Shown piece after piece: positions 51,609-61,900 of a stretch of 64,000 nucleotides of DNA. The stretch spans positions 2,170,001 through 2,234,000 of the forward strand of contig NZ_CP194902.1 in NCBI RefSeq assembly GCF_051027545.1, given 5' to 3'. Source of the DNA: Methylocaldum sp002005105. GTDB taxonomy: Bacteria > Pseudomonadota > Gammaproteobacteria > Methylococcales > Methylococcaceae. The notes below the pieces were generated by a model. The model saw only the letters and a list, made by a program, of their open reading frames with translations. It did not search any database and was not told the DNA's origin. The translations under genes were made by a program, and so were the position numbers. How positions within the stretch are numbered: position 1 is the stretch's first letter; every line of letters begins with the position of its first letter.

Positions 51609-51639
51609 CGGCGGGTTACGCTGCGCTAACCCGCCCTAC
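51609..51639 (-). repeat. GTAG-type REP between cysW and cysA
   Basis: On the minus strand: GTAGGGCGGGTTAGC, GCA, GCGTAACCCGCC. A different sequence from the GTCGGCAA family, but the same plan and a very widespread REP type. An extra GGCGGGTTACGC is found at 51594-51605. It may stabilise the upstream part of the cys transcript or attenuate into cysA. Confidence 0.8.
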
Positions 51640-51642
51640 GAC

Positions 51643-52521
51643 CTACGATCGATCGACGGTCTGCTGTTTGATGCGCCATTCGAGAATGCTCTTGGCCGCC
51701 AGCGTCACCAAAGCCAGCAGCGCCAGCACGGAAGCCACCGCGAACGCCGCGGCGCTGTTGTATTCGTTGTACAGAATCTCCACGTGCAGCGGGATGGTGT
51801 TGGTCATTCCCCGGATATGGCCGGACACCACCGATACCGCGCCGAATTCGCCCATGGCGCGCGCGTTGCAGAGAATCACGCCGTAGAGCAGGCCCCATTT
51901 GACGTTGGGCAGGGTGACGCGCCAGAAGGCCTGCCAGCCGGAGGCGCCCAAGACGATCGCGGCTTCCTCTTCCTCGGTGCCCTGCGCCTGCATGAGCGGA
52001 ACGAGTTCGCGGGCTACGAACGGAAAGGTGACGAAAATCGTGGCCAGGACAATGCCGGGGACGGCGAAGATCAGCTTGATGTCGTGCTCTTGCAGCCACG
52101 GGCCGAGCCAGCCCTGGAGTCCGAACAGCAGCACGTAGATCAGTCCCGAGACCACCGGCGATACCGAGAACGGTAGGTCGATCAGGGTCATCAACAGGCT
52201 TTTTCCCGGAAATTCGAATTTGGCGATAGCCCAGGCGGCAGCGATGCCGAACACCAGGTTCAGCGGCACGGCGATGGCCGCCGCCAAGACCGTCAGCCAC
52301 ATGGCGGAAAGCGCATTGGGCTCGATCAGCGCGGCTCCATACGCAGCCCAGCCTTTGCCGAGGGCTTGGGTGAATACGACGGTCAGCGGCAAAAACAGAA
52401 AGCCGAACAGAAAAGCCAGGGCCAAAGCGGTCAGCAGCCAGCGGACGAGCGCCGGCTCGCGATTCGTACGGCTGGCGGTGCGGGTTCGGCTGATCGATGA
52501 AGGGAGGGCAATCGAAGACAT
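51643..52521 (-). CDS. cysW: Sulfate ABC transporter permease CysW
   Basis: The 292 residues have about six transmembrane helices and the binding-protein-dependent permease EAA loop ([20 protein letters not shown]), where the ATPase docks. The phrase [20 protein letters not shown] is typical of CysW. It pairs with CysT, 19 bp upstream. Confidence 0.94.
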   Translation of the reverse strand: MSSIALPSSISRTRTASRTNREPALVRWLLTALALAFLFGFLFLPLTVVFTQALGKGWAAYGAALIEPNALSAMWLTVLAAAIAVPLNLVFGIAAAWAIAKFEFPGKSLLMTLIDLPFSVSPVVSGLIYVLLFGLQGWLGPWLQEHDIKLIFAVPGIVLATIFVTFPFVARELVPLMQAQGTEEEEAAIVLGASGWQAFWRVTLPNVKWGLLYGVILCNARAMGEFGAVSVVSGHIRGMTNTIPLHVEILYNEYNSAAAFAVASVLALLALVTLAAKSILEWRIKQQTVDRS

Positions 52522-52540
52522 TTGGTATTCCTTGCAAATG

Positions 52541-53380
52541 TTAAGCGCGGCGCAGTTGGCTCCAGCGCTGGAGCCCGTTGATGGCCAGCAGCAGGCCGAA
52601 CGATACGATCAGCATGGACACGGCCAAGGCCGTGGCGCCGGCGTAGTCGTACTGTTCCAGCTTGGTGATGATGAGGAGCGGCGTGATTTCCGAAACCATA
52701 GGAATATTGCCGGCGACGAAAATGACCGAACCGTATTCGCCGACGGCGCGGGCGAAGGCCAGGGCAAATCCGGTCAGGAGCGCCGGCAGCAGCGTCGGCA
52801 GGATAACCTTTTGAAAGGTCTGCCAGCGATTGGCGCCGAGGCTGGCCGCGGCTTCCTCCAATTCGGTCTCGAAATCCTCCAGGATCGGCTGAACCGTGCG
52901 GACGACAAAGGGCAGGCCGATGAAGGTCAACGCGAGAATCACGCCCAGCGGCGTGTACGCGATCTTGATCCCCAAGGGAGTAAAGATCTGGCCGATCCAG
53001 CCCTTGCTCGAATAAAGTGTCGCCAGCGCAATGCCGGCCACGGCGGTCGGCAAGGCAAACGGCAAGTCGACGAAGGCGTCCACGAGCTTTTTGCCGAAGA
53101 AGTCGTAGCGGACCAGAACCCAGGCCACCAGCAGCCCGAATACGGCATTGATGCAGGCACCGGCCAGCGCGGCCCCGAAAGTCAGCTTGTAAGAGGCCAA
53201 AACCCGCGGGGCGGTAATCACTGTCCAGAATCCGTCCCAACCCAGCGTGGCGCTCTTCAGAACCGTTGCCGAGAGGGGCACCAGCACGATGAGACTCAAG
53301 TATGTCAACGTGAATCCCAGGGTTATCGAAAAACCGGGCAATACTCCATGTTTTTTCAGCATCGCCAAGAGAGCTCCCAT
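52541..53380 (-). CDS. cysT: Sulfate ABC transporter permease CysT (CysU)
   Basis: The 279 residues have six predicted membrane helices. The EAA loop is [20 protein letters not shown], and [20 protein letters not shown] is the CysT signature. It is first in the cysT-cysW-cysA operon. No periplasmic binding-protein gene (cysP/sbp) is in the window. Upstream at 53400-53460 is an A/T-rich stretch with ATAAC...GTTAT half-palindromes that may be promoter or CysB-site DNA. Confidence 0.94.
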   Translation of the reverse strand: MGALLAMLKKHGVLPGFSITLGFTLTYLSLIVLVPLSATVLKSATLGWDGFWTVITAPRVLASYKLTFGAALAGACINAVFGLLVAWVLVRYDFFGKKLVDAFVDLPFALPTAVAGIALATLYSSKGWIGQIFTPLGIKIAYTPLGVILALTFIGLPFVVRTVQPILEDFETELEEAAASLGANRWQTFQKVILPTLLPALLTGFALAFARAVGEYGSVIFVAGNIPMVSEITPLLIITKLEQYDYAGATALAVSMLIVSFGLLLAINGLQRWSQLRRA

Positions 53381-54342
53381 CAGGTGTGAGGTTGTTTGCT
53401 TGTACGATAACAGCGCACGGTTATTCTCAAAAATAATAAAAATGCTTGTTATTATAACCAGAAGTCATTATTGGGCAGGTACAACCGGCCAAGGTCACTC
53501 AATGAAATCGACCTGGCTTGGCTATCTGATCGCACGGCAATTGGAGTGTCACCTTGCCGCAGAAATTTCGGAAGCAGTTTTGGCTCAACGCAGCCGCATG
53601 GGTCGTATGAGAGATTCTTGGCAGCGCGATGATCTCGCCCGCCGGTTGTGTGGGACACGCTACCGAGCGGGTGAGAGCGATTCGTCACCGCAGGCACAGG
53701 TGCCTGGTCCTCGTGCCGACGGTAGATCCGTCCGGGCTTGGTTTGCTTCCACCACCGGCACGATCCTATGGGCATGTTCTCGTGACAGGCGAACCGGCGG
53801 TGGAAGAGCCACCGCTTGCGCATTGATCTGAGTCTTCAAAGCATCATAAAAAAAAGCAAGGGTTCCGCCGCCCCGGTGTCAGAAAATTTTACAAGTCATG
53901 GGCCGGTCGCCGGTAGCGCATTTGCTATCACGAAATTAAGAAAAATCAAACTTTTACGAAAGATCAGGTCAGGTTTTTGGCAAGGCTGAGCTTTCAAAGC
54001 TAACTGCATATCAGGTTTCTACGAAACATCGAAGGATCCGGATGTTTCAGGGACTTTACGGCGCCAATTTCCGTGTTACCTAGAAAGTGTATTGAAGAAC
54101 AAATAGATGAATGTCTGGCACAAAAATTGACTGAACTGTGGCAGCGTCTGGAAAAGGCGCTTTGTGCGCAATCCGGCCGTTCATCTTTTATTAGGATTGC
54201 GTCCCGGCGAGGGGCATTCGTCGAGCGAGACTCGCGGATCTCAAGGACGCGGCCGGGCGAAATAATCGGCATTTGCTGTCTTCACGCCTACATACCGACA
54301 AGGATAAGGATGATGTCGTATGAAAACGATTGCAGGAAAAGT
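53381..54342. other. Long intergenic region, no confident gene
   Basis: About 960 bp upstream of cysT. An A/T-rich promoter-like stretch lies at 53410-53465. Open frames around 53500-53830 give no recognisable protein. Near 54320 a small frame starts (MKTIAGKV) behind a purine-rich site and runs straight into the inverted-repeat element at 54343, so it may be a truncated gene. Confidence 0.5.
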
Positions 54343-54738
54343 ACTAGCCCGCATTTCTCACACCCCTTCCAATCGCAAACGGGCCTTTAGTCGGCCCCTT
54401 CCAATCGCAAACGGTCGCATCGGGAGCGCCGAAGCGACCCTTCCTACTGCGGACGCCGCCCAATCGCAAACGGTCGCTTTAGTCGCGACCCTTCCACTTA
54501 CTGTGACACGCCGTCTTTGCGCTACGCCATCCGGCTGCGCACAAAGTCCAGGGCAGCCTTCCTTGGCCGCCCGCTCAGCGGGCCCATCCTTCACCGGAGG
54601 ATGGGCTTCTCCGCCTCGCCCCTCTCGCTGGCTCGACGTAGTGTCAGCTACGCCTTCGCCGTCGCTCAGTCCGTGCGGCGCGCCACAGCGGCGTCTCGAC
54701 GCCCTCGCGACGAAAGGGTGTGAGAAATGCGGGCTAGT
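54343..54738. mobile_element. MITE-like element with 23-bp perfect inverted ends
   Basis: ACTAGCCCGCATTTCTCACA then CCC at 54343-54365 is repeated exactly inverted at 54716-54738. The 396-bp interior holds hairpin-repeat cluster 4 and GC-rich hairpins (for example CATCC/GGATG near 54590-54605) but no transposase. No clear target duplication is seen. Probably a non-autonomous element or internally deleted IS. Confidence 0.65.
54365..54497 (+). repeat. Hairpin-repeat cluster 4 (TTCCAATCGCAAACGG family)
   Basis: Cores at 54367-54382, 54399-54414 and 54460-54473 (the last lacking TT). Hairpins: GGGCC-tttagtc-GGCCC, GGTCGC/GCGACC with the GGGAGCGCC loop, and GGTCGC-tttagtc-GCGACC. It lies just inside the left inverted end of the 54343-54738 element. 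Confidence 0.88.
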
Positions 54739-54901
54739 CTGGTGGTCCTCAATAGCGCGAGCGTCGCCAGGTTTCAATCAAGCTTATTGAAAAGCTGTCT
54801 CGATTTCCCGATCGGGTTTTGATCGGCCTCGGCCCACCACATCGAGGCTTTCGACATTCCGCTATTGCTGCCGGTCAATAGCTGTTTTAAGGAGAAAACG
54901 A

Positions 54902-56236
54902 ATGTCAACAACGGAATATTTCCTGTCTTTAGAAAGTTTGCCCGACCAGAATATTCAGCACCCGACTAATCCTGAATCTACGGGATTTAACCGCACATTC
55001 ATTCGTCTGATCGCAATAGCATTGATAGCGTTATGCATGGCGGTCGTATTGGGGGTACGCTGGAGCAATTTTACCTATTACTGGTACCAGCCGTTCGTGA
55101 ATGCCTACTCGATTACGGTTGGAGTATTTATTATTTCGCGCTTCGTGCTTTCCGTTTTTTATAAACCGCCGAAGGATGTCGGTATAGCGCCTACAGTCAG
55201 TATCATCATTACCGCTTTCAACGAAGAAGAAGCGATTTACCGAACTGTCGAATGCTGTTATTCCGTCGATTATCCGCCCGAGAATTTCGAAGTGATTGTC
55301 GTCGACGATGGATCGACCGACGGTACATTGAGGGAAGTCAGTCGCGCTCAAGAACGCTGGCCGCAACTCACGCTGGTGTCCTTCGATCGCAATAAAGGGA
55401 AACGCGAGGCGATGGCGGCCGGAGCCCGCGTATCGAGCGGGGAAATCCTGGTTTATGTGGACTCGGACAGTTTTGTCCGGCGAGATGGGATAAAAAAAAT
55501 CGTCCAGGGCTTTGCCGATCCCACGGTCGCCGCGGTAGCCGGACATACCGAGGTCGCAAACGTCGCAGAAAATGGCCTCACCCGGATGCAACAGGCACGC
55601 TACTATGTGGCATTCCGAGTTATCAAGGCCGCTGAGAGTATATTCGGCGCCGTTACCTGCTGTCCCGGTTGTTTCTCCGCTTACCGCCGTAGTTGTGTGA
55701 TGGAGGTTCTCGATCGCTGGCTCAACCAGCATTTTCTCGGCGTTCGCGCTACCTTCGGAGATGACCGCAGCTTGACCAATATGCTGCTGCGCAAATATCG
55801 CGTGATTTACTCGGGAGAAGCGATTGCTACGACTATCGTCCCCGAAAAGCATCGGAAATTTCTCAAACAGCAGCTGCGCTGGAAAAAGTCGTGGTTCCGA
55901 GAAAGTTTAATCGCCGCGACTTTTATGTGGAAAAAACCTCCGCTTGCAGCCGTCGCTTTTTATGCCCAATTGCTGTTCCCGATAGTGGCTCCCATCCTGA
56001 TACTTCGTATGTGTCTATGGCTGCCGATCGCCAATAACGATTTCATATCGCCGATGGTGTACTTTCTCGGCACGGTAATGATAGGGCTTATGTTTTCGGC
56101 TTATTACCTTTTCTGGAAATCCGATAGAAACTGGATTTATGGCCTTTATTTTACGATTTATTACATGATCTTCTTGGTTTGGCAGATGCCGTATGCGATT
56201 GCCACTCAGCGAAACAACGGATGGGGGACGCGGTGA
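54902..56236 (+). CDS. Processive GT2 glycosyltransferase (polysaccharide synthase)
   Basis: The 444 residues start with two N-terminal helices (IRLIAIALIALCMAVVLGVR and YSITVGVFIISRFVLS), then a GT2 domain: SIIITAFNEEEAIYRTVECC, DDGSTD near 135, DSD near 187, GDDR near 288, and QQLRWKKSW near 323-331 (the QxxRW motif of processive synthases). C-terminal membrane helices follow. The family includes PgaC, hyaluronan and chitin-oligosaccharide synthases. It makes a linear hexose or hexosamine polymer and threads it through the membrane. AAGGAG lies 8 bp before the ATG. First gene of the locus. Confidence 0.93.
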   Translation: MSTTEYFLSLESLPDQNIQHPTNPESTGFNRTFIRLIAIALIALCMAVVLGVRWSNFTYYWYQPFVNAYSITVGVFIISRFVLSVFYKPPKDVGIAPTVSIIITAFNEEEAIYRTVECCYSVDYPPENFEVIVVDDGSTDGTLREVSRAQERWPQLTLVSFDRNKGKREAMAAGARVSSGEILVYVDSDSFVRRDGIKKIVQGFADPTVAAVAGHTEVANVAENGLTRMQQARYYVAFRVIKAAESIFGAVTCCPGCFSAYRRSCVMEVLDRWLNQHFLGVRATFGDDRSLTNMLLRKYRVIYSGEAIATTIVPEKHRKFLKQQLRWKKSWFRESLIAATFMWKKPPLAAVAFYAQLLFPIVAPILILRMCLWLPIANNDFISPMVYFLGTVMIGLMFSAYYLFWKSDRNWIYGLYFTIYYMIFLVWQMPYAIATQRNNGWGTR

Positions 56237-58173
56237 TGGCCACGAAGCAAACAGTTGTCGTAAGCGAGTTTCCCAGCAGCGCGCACCCGGTCGGACATTG
56301 GCGCAATCTGTTTTGGTGGATAGCCTTGGCCGTCACGGTGACAGCGATTCTGCAAGGTGTGGAATACATGTCTAGCGCGTCGTCCTCACCCCCGCCGGCC
56401 CCGATTATGGCTGGACAGGAGAGAGAAGCGTTCGTCGCGCTGGTGTTCGGCAAGATCAGCTCCTCGCGCGACTCCGCGATTCCGACGGAGTCATTCCGGG
56501 CTGATATGACAGCTTTGAAAAAGGCCGGTTATTCCACGGTGCGGCTCGCACAAGTGCGCCGGTGGCAGCTTGATGACGAGGCTGCGCTGCCGGAAAAACC
56601 TCTGTTGCTGACATTCGACGAAGCGTACAGGGAAACCCTGGAGACCGCGGACGAGGTGTTCGCGTCCGTGGGCATGACGGGAGTCGTATTCGTCAATCCG
56701 AGCTTGCTGGATCAGGCCAATATCCACATGGTTTCTTGGCACAGACTCAAACAGCTGGTCAAGAGCGGTCGCTGGGAAGTGGGCGTATCCGGCTGTCAGG
56801 ATTCCGGTGTTGGAGGCTTTACATCGACCGAAGTTCTGGCGCAGAGATACGCCCGAGAGCGCAAGGTACTGGAGCAGAGGCTCGGACAGCCCATTATCGC
56901 CGCGGATTGTTCGCGTGCCTGGAACGCGGATCAGAGCGGCGAAGCCGACATCTGGCCCCAGACCTTGAAAGCGGCGTCTCTTTCCGTGGGTTTTGTTACC
57001 GGTCTTTGGGGAGCCAACTACCGGGATGACCCCTGGTCCGGTCTCAGACGAATTCGGGTGTCGAAGGAGTGGAGCGAAGCGGATCTGCTCGCTCGGCTCG
57101 AAGCCCATGCACCGCGCCGGAAGCCTTTCATCGATCACTTTCAAGCCGCTCGTTCTGCCCCGGACTGGGTGGTGGACAGAGGCGAAATCGCCATCGAGGA
57201 TGGCGCGCTTCGGGTGGCCAGCAAGGAGGGAGAGCAGGGGGCGCTGGTCATGCTCGGCGGCACGGAGCATTGGCAAAATGCCGGCGTGGAAGTGCAACTC
57301 GAGGGACAACCGCAAGGTCAATTTTGGATTTCCTTGCGGCAACGACAAGGCGAGCCGTTCGTCCGGCTGGGCGTTTCCGAGGGGCTGGCTCTGCTCCAGG
57401 CACGCAATAAGGACGGTAGCTTCAATCAACTCGCGAGTCGGGAAGTGCTTTCAGGGACTATCACCTTAGCGTTGCGAGTCGTTGATTCCCGAGTGGTCGC
57501 ATCGGTAAACGGACGTCCGCTGTTAAAGCGGCCGGCCGAGATGCCTGCGGGATCCGATTACGGTCCCTTAACGCTCGCGGTCTGGAACGAAAGCGATGAG
57601 GATCCGGCGGGCGCGGGCAGCGCATCCGTGCGCCTGAACTGGGTAAAGGCAGAACCGTTGCCGCAAAAATACGGGATCGTGGCCGCGATACCCGGGGCAG
57701 CCGCCTGGACAAAGCTTCGCCGCGAAGTCGATGATCTTTACATGCTCAGCCCAAAGTATTTCACCTGGGCGAGCGGGGGCACGCATAAAGAGGTAGAGAA
57801 TCGCGACCTTGCCGTGGAGATCTTCGCCCGCCATCATCGGCTCAAGTTTTTGCCGGCCTTGATCCTTGAGGACAACATTCGGTCATCCGAGACCGTCGCG
57901 CTGGCCGAGCAGGCATTGAATTGGGCGGCAGACCCAGCATTCGACGGCCTGAACATCATCATGAAACGCTCCACCGCCGGGGATCGGCAATCGAAAGACT
58001 TTCTCGCCAATCTCGACGCGCGCATGGCGGCGAAGGGCAAGATCTTGGCCGTCACCATGGTTGGCGACATAGGGCAGGACGTATTCTCTCTCAGCCGCGA
58101 CGACTTGGTGCTGGTGAAGGATGGGGGCAACATAGTCTCTGAAGATGAATATACCGTGGCTTCTGTGCCGTGA
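56236..58173 (+). CDS. Membrane-anchored polysaccharide-deacetylase-like protein with degraded active site
   Basis: The 645 residues start at the ATG that overlaps the synthase stop (TGATG), showing tight coupling. One N-terminal membrane helix (about 22-42), then a NodB-like domain (about 65-300). Its first motif is TFDEA (126-130) instead of TFDD[GA], and the expected His-x-x-x-His metal site is VSGCQDSG (184-191) with no His. A beta-rich lectin-like segment (about 330-465) and a C-terminal TIM-barrel-like half resembling GH18 (YGIVAAIPGAAAW, FDGLNIIMK), without the acidic catalytic motif, follow. Probably a non-enzymatic polymer guide, or an enzyme with changed chemistry. Confidence 0.75.
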   Translation: MATKQTVVVSEFPSSAHPVGHWRNLFWWIALAVTVTAILQGVEYMSSASSSPPPAPIMAGQEREAFVALVFGKISSSRDSAIPTESFRADMTALKKAGYSTVRLAQVRRWQLDDEAALPEKPLLLTFDEAYRETLETADEVFASVGMTGVVFVNPSLLDQANIHMVSWHRLKQLVKSGRWEVGVSGCQDSGVGGFTSTEVLAQRYARERKVLEQRLGQPIIAADCSRAWNADQSGEADIWPQTLKAASLSVGFVTGLWGANYRDDPWSGLRRIRVSKEWSEADLLARLEAHAPRRKPFIDHFQAARSAPDWVVDRGEIAIEDGALRVASKEGEQGALVMLGGTEHWQNAGVEVQLEGQPQGQFWISLRQRQGEPFVRLGVSEGLALLQARNKDGSFNQLASREVLSGTITLALRVVDSRVVASVNGRPLLKRPAEMPAGSDYGPLTLAVWNESDEDPAGAGSASVRLNWVKAEPLPQKYGIVAAIPGAAAWTKLRREVDDLYMLSPKYFTWASGGTHKEVENRDLAVEIFARHHRLKFLPALILEDNIRSSETVALAEQALNWAADPAFDGLNIIMKRSTAGDRQSKDFLANLDARMAAKGKILAVTMVGDIGQDVFSLSRDDLVLVKDGGNIVSEDEYTVASVP

Positions 58174-58383
58174 CGGCAGTCGGAGCCACGGGAAACGTGG
58201 CGCAGAAAATTTCCAATGGCACAGATCTTGGCAAGCAGATGAAACAAATCATCGGATTCATCGTATTGGACAGCCAGCGGTAAAGTATGGCTATAATCGG
58301 ATAGGCAGTCGGCTGGACACGGGCTGTCGGTACGAGTGGATGAGGGTAGCGGTGTCGGCTATCCAAGAAGAGGAGGTCAAATA

Positions 58384-58737
58384 ATGAAAAGCTTGTCGAT
58401 CTTAAGGACGATGACTGTGGGGAAGACTTCGGTTGGAGCAGTAGGCAGGCCAAGGAGGAAAAGGAAAGTACTGTCGATTCTCGATCTACCGCTGGCGGGG
58501 CTGCCGCCTATCGCAGCCGCCATACTCCTCGCCCGCGATGCCTCTCGCGGCGTCTCATCATTACCATTCTTATTCTCCGGGCGGGCACGCAATGTGCTGC
58601 CTCAGCGCACGCCCCCTGCCGCTGCGCGTCCGGTTTCCGGGGACTTTTGCCGGGCGGCGCCTCATGGATCGATTGCCAGCGTCCGGCGACGATCCCCCCG
58701 GCGATCTTGTATGACTTCAGCGCTCGGGATTCAGTGA
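58384..58737 (+). CDS. Small open frame with strong ribosome site, unrecognised
   Basis: The 117 codons start 7 nt after GAGGAGGT, one of the best ribosome sites in the window. The product begins MKSLSILRTMTVGKTSVGAV and is very basic (GRPRRKRKV), with one hydrophobic patch (LPLAGLPPIAAAILLA). The second half is Arg/Pro rich and may be out of its original frame. It could be a small protein of the locus or a broken gene. Confidence 0.3.
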   Translation: MKSLSILRTMTVGKTSVGAVGRPRRKRKVLSILDLPLAGLPPIAAAILLARDASRGVSSLPFLFSGRARNVLPQRTPPAAARPVSGDFCRAAPHGSIASVRRRSPRRSCMTSALGIQ

Positions 58738-58749
58738 AGTCCATCTCTG

Positions 58750-58793
58750 CGCTTGCGCATCCGCGGCGGCTAGCCGTCGCGGATGCGCAAGCG
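58750..58793. repeat. GC-rich long hairpin
   Basis: CGCTTGCGCATCCGCGGCGG pairs, with one mismatch, with the CCGTCGCGGATGCGCAAGCG arm around a CTAG centre. A stem of about 20 bp upstream of the giant exporter gene. No T tract follows, so it may be a REP-type palindrome rather than a terminator. Confidence 0.65.
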
Positions 58794-58911
58794 AATGACA
58801 ACGGCCGGATTGCCGTTGGCTTTTCATCGCTGTGTGATGCTTGCTGTATCCGCGCGGTGAATCCGGCTCCGTTGCTCGATACGAATTCAAACTAAGAAGA
58901 GTCAGCGTGTG

Positions 58912-61900
58912 ATGTTAGGGAACTGTCATTTCTTCGGCCCGTCGGCCGCAAGCCTCATCTTCGAACGTGTATTGCTCAGCCTGATCGCCCTCGTATTCGC
59001 GGCCGCAGTTACAGCAGAGGAGTCGACTTCCGAATCCGCCGACACGGTTTTGAACCGTGCCGATGCGCTCTATTCCGAGAAGAAGTATGAAGACGCTCGC
59101 CGCGAGTACGAGCGGGCGATCGCGATCGATAAAGGCTCGGTGGCGGCTTGGCGGGGGCTCGCTTGGAGCTATTGGGCGCTGGGCGAGAAGACGCGTGCTT
59201 ATAAAATCTGGACGGATCTTTTCGCGGCCTTTCCCGACGATGTGTCGATTCTGTTGGCTTTGGGCAAGGCCTGTGAGCAGGATCGCCATTGGGACCGGGC
59301 GCTTGATTATTATTCGCGGGTAATGAAAAACGATCCGGAAGAGGAACAGGCTCATCTCGGAAGGGCGCGGATTTTTTTGGCCCAGCGAGCGTATAAGCCT
59401 GCCGAGCGGGAGATTCGGGCCGTGATGAAGCGTGCTCCTGCGGATGCCGCAGTGAGCTCGCTTCTTGCCGATGCCTTGATAGGCCAGCAGCGGTACAAAG
59501 ACGCCGAGGAGATCTTGAGACCCTTGGTAAAGGCGGAACCGGTGCCGGCAAACCAGCGGCGTCTTGGCCACACCCTGGCCGAGCTCGGCCGATATGAGGA
59601 AGCGGCCGAATATTACAGAAAATGTCTTCAGATTCAGCGTGACGATGATTTGGTCGCGGGTTGGCGTCAGTTGGGCTCAAAGCTTAGGCGGCTCGGACAG
59701 CATCAGCGGGCCTATGAGATTTGGCGCGGTCTTTTGAAGGATTTTCCGGGCGACGTACCGACTCTTTTGGCGTTCGGCCGGGCTAGCGAGCAGGACCAGC
59801 TTTTGTCTCAGGCGCTCGATTATTACGCGCAGGTGGTGCAAAAAGCACCGGGGGACGAAGCGGCGCACCTCGGCAGAGCAAGGATTTTCTCGGCGCAGAA
59901 GGATTATGCTTCGGCCGAGCGAGAGATCAGGTCCATCCTGGATCGCTCGCCCGAGAATGTGGAAGCCAAACTGGCTCTCGTCGAGAACTTGACCTCTACC
60001 GGAAATCGGAAGGAGGCGGAGGCCATTTTACGATCGCTGGTGGAACTTGATCACGCCCCCGAGCATTTGCGCCGCCTAGGCACCCTATTGGCCGATCTCG
60101 GGAGAAATGAGGAGTCGATTGCCTATCTGAAACAGAGTCTGCAGGCTTCGCCCGACGATTATCTGGCGACATTGGGTCTTGCCCACGCGTATTGGAATGA
60201 GCATCGGTACGATGAAGCCGTCGAAGTCCTGAAACGCTATTTGGCAGCCCATCCCGAGAAGGATGTCGCCCGCGCGAGGCTCGCCGAGCACTATACCGCG
60301 CTCGGTAATTGGGAGCGGGCGGAGTCGGAGTGGAGATTCCTCGTTGCCAAGCATCCGGAAGACAGTAAATGGACAATCAGGCTTGCTCGGCTTCTGGTTT
60401 GGGCAGGGCGTCATGAGGACGCGGTACGGCTCGCCAAGCAGGTCCTCGAGCAAGAACCGGACAATGTAAATGCCTTAGGCCTGATTGCAGATGATGCCGT
60501 CTACTCCGGAGACACCGAGGCTGGCGTTCGCTGGCTTACGCGGCTGACCGCCGTCGCGCCATCTCCGGACCGGTTGATCCAGCTCGGAAATCTGCATCTT
60601 GAACTGGCTGGGCGCCTCGACAAAGAGGGTAAGCAGGAGGCTTCTGCCATTCATTACGCGGTGGCGCTTCAGGAATTCGAGCATGCCGTGGCACTGGATC
60701 CGATCAAGAGCGGAGGGCCGATAGAGCTCATAGAGGCAAAACGTTTGCGGGGACAGATCGCCGAGGCCGTCGAGCTCGCCGAACAGCTTCATGCGAAGTA
60801 TCCGAATTCTGGCCGTACGCTCCATCAGCTGGTCAATGCGTATTGGGGGCAGGGCGATTTTTCTGCCGCGCGCGATATGCTTGAAGTGATGGAACCGCTA
60901 TATCCGGGCAAAGTCACCCTACAGCAGAATCTGGCCAAGTTGACGTTTTATAGCGGCGAACAGGGCCGCGCATTGGAGGCGCTGAACGCACTTTATGAAA
61001 ACACCGAATCGCCGAGCATTCCGGTTCTTCTCTATCACGGTATCACCGGCTCGAATCGAGAGGATACGGTGCCACAGAGGCAATTCCGAGACCAGCTGAT
61101 CGCGCTCAAGAAGGAAGGTTATCAATCCATCACCATGGATCAGCTTCTCGATTTTCTCGAGAAAAAAGATGTGAATCTGCCCCCTAAACCGATACTCATC
61201 ACCTTCGATGATGCTCGCTCGGACAGTTTTCGGAATGCGGATCCGGTTCTCGCGGAGACCGGATTCAAGGCAACGATGTTCGTGCCGGTGGCGGATGTTG
61301 CCACCCGCGGCGCCTATACCGTCGCCTGGCCGGAAATCAGGCGCTACTTTGCGACGGGACGTTGGGATATGCAATGTCACAGTACCGAAGGACAGCACTA
61401 TGTGCCCGTCGATAAGGACGGCCATTTGGGAAGGTTTCTGGTCAACCGAATGTGGCTGGACGGGGAGGGCCGACTGGAAACCTATGAGGAGTACGCCGCT
61501 CGGATCGAAGCGGATTATCGCGACTGCCGGGATGTTCTGAGTCGGGAAGTGCCGGGTTCGAAGATTATCGCCTTTTCGTTTCCCTACAGCGACCAAGGAC
61601 ATAAATCGCTGTCCAATGAGCCTGCCGCTTTCAAGCTCAACCGGGAGCTTCCGGAAAAATATTTTCGGATGGCCTTTCACGTGGAGAATGACTATCTCCT
61701 GACCAGGAATTCTCCTCGATTCTATCTCCCACGGTTTGAAGTTCCGCGCGAGTACACCGGAAACGATCTTGTTGCGCGCTTGAAGGCCATTGATCCTATC
61801 GCATCGACCTCTAATGAGTTGGCGTTGCTTTACGCCAGTGCGGGCCGATATTCGCAAGCCATGGAGATCTTCGATCGGTTAGGGCGGGAAGGGGCGATGG

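Larger units (their letters stand above)
58174..58911. other. Intergenic region within the exopolysaccharide locus
   Basis: About 740 bp between the deacetylase-like gene and the giant exporter gene. It has a short frame with a strong ribosome site (58384-58737) and a GC-rich hairpin (58750-58793), listed separately. Otherwise nothing recognised. Confidence 0.5.

Noticed and set aside
53452..53831. Protein-coding gene upstream of cysT on either strand
   Set aside because: Overlapping frames on both strands have no recognisable product or ribosome site. Left as unassigned intergenic DNA.
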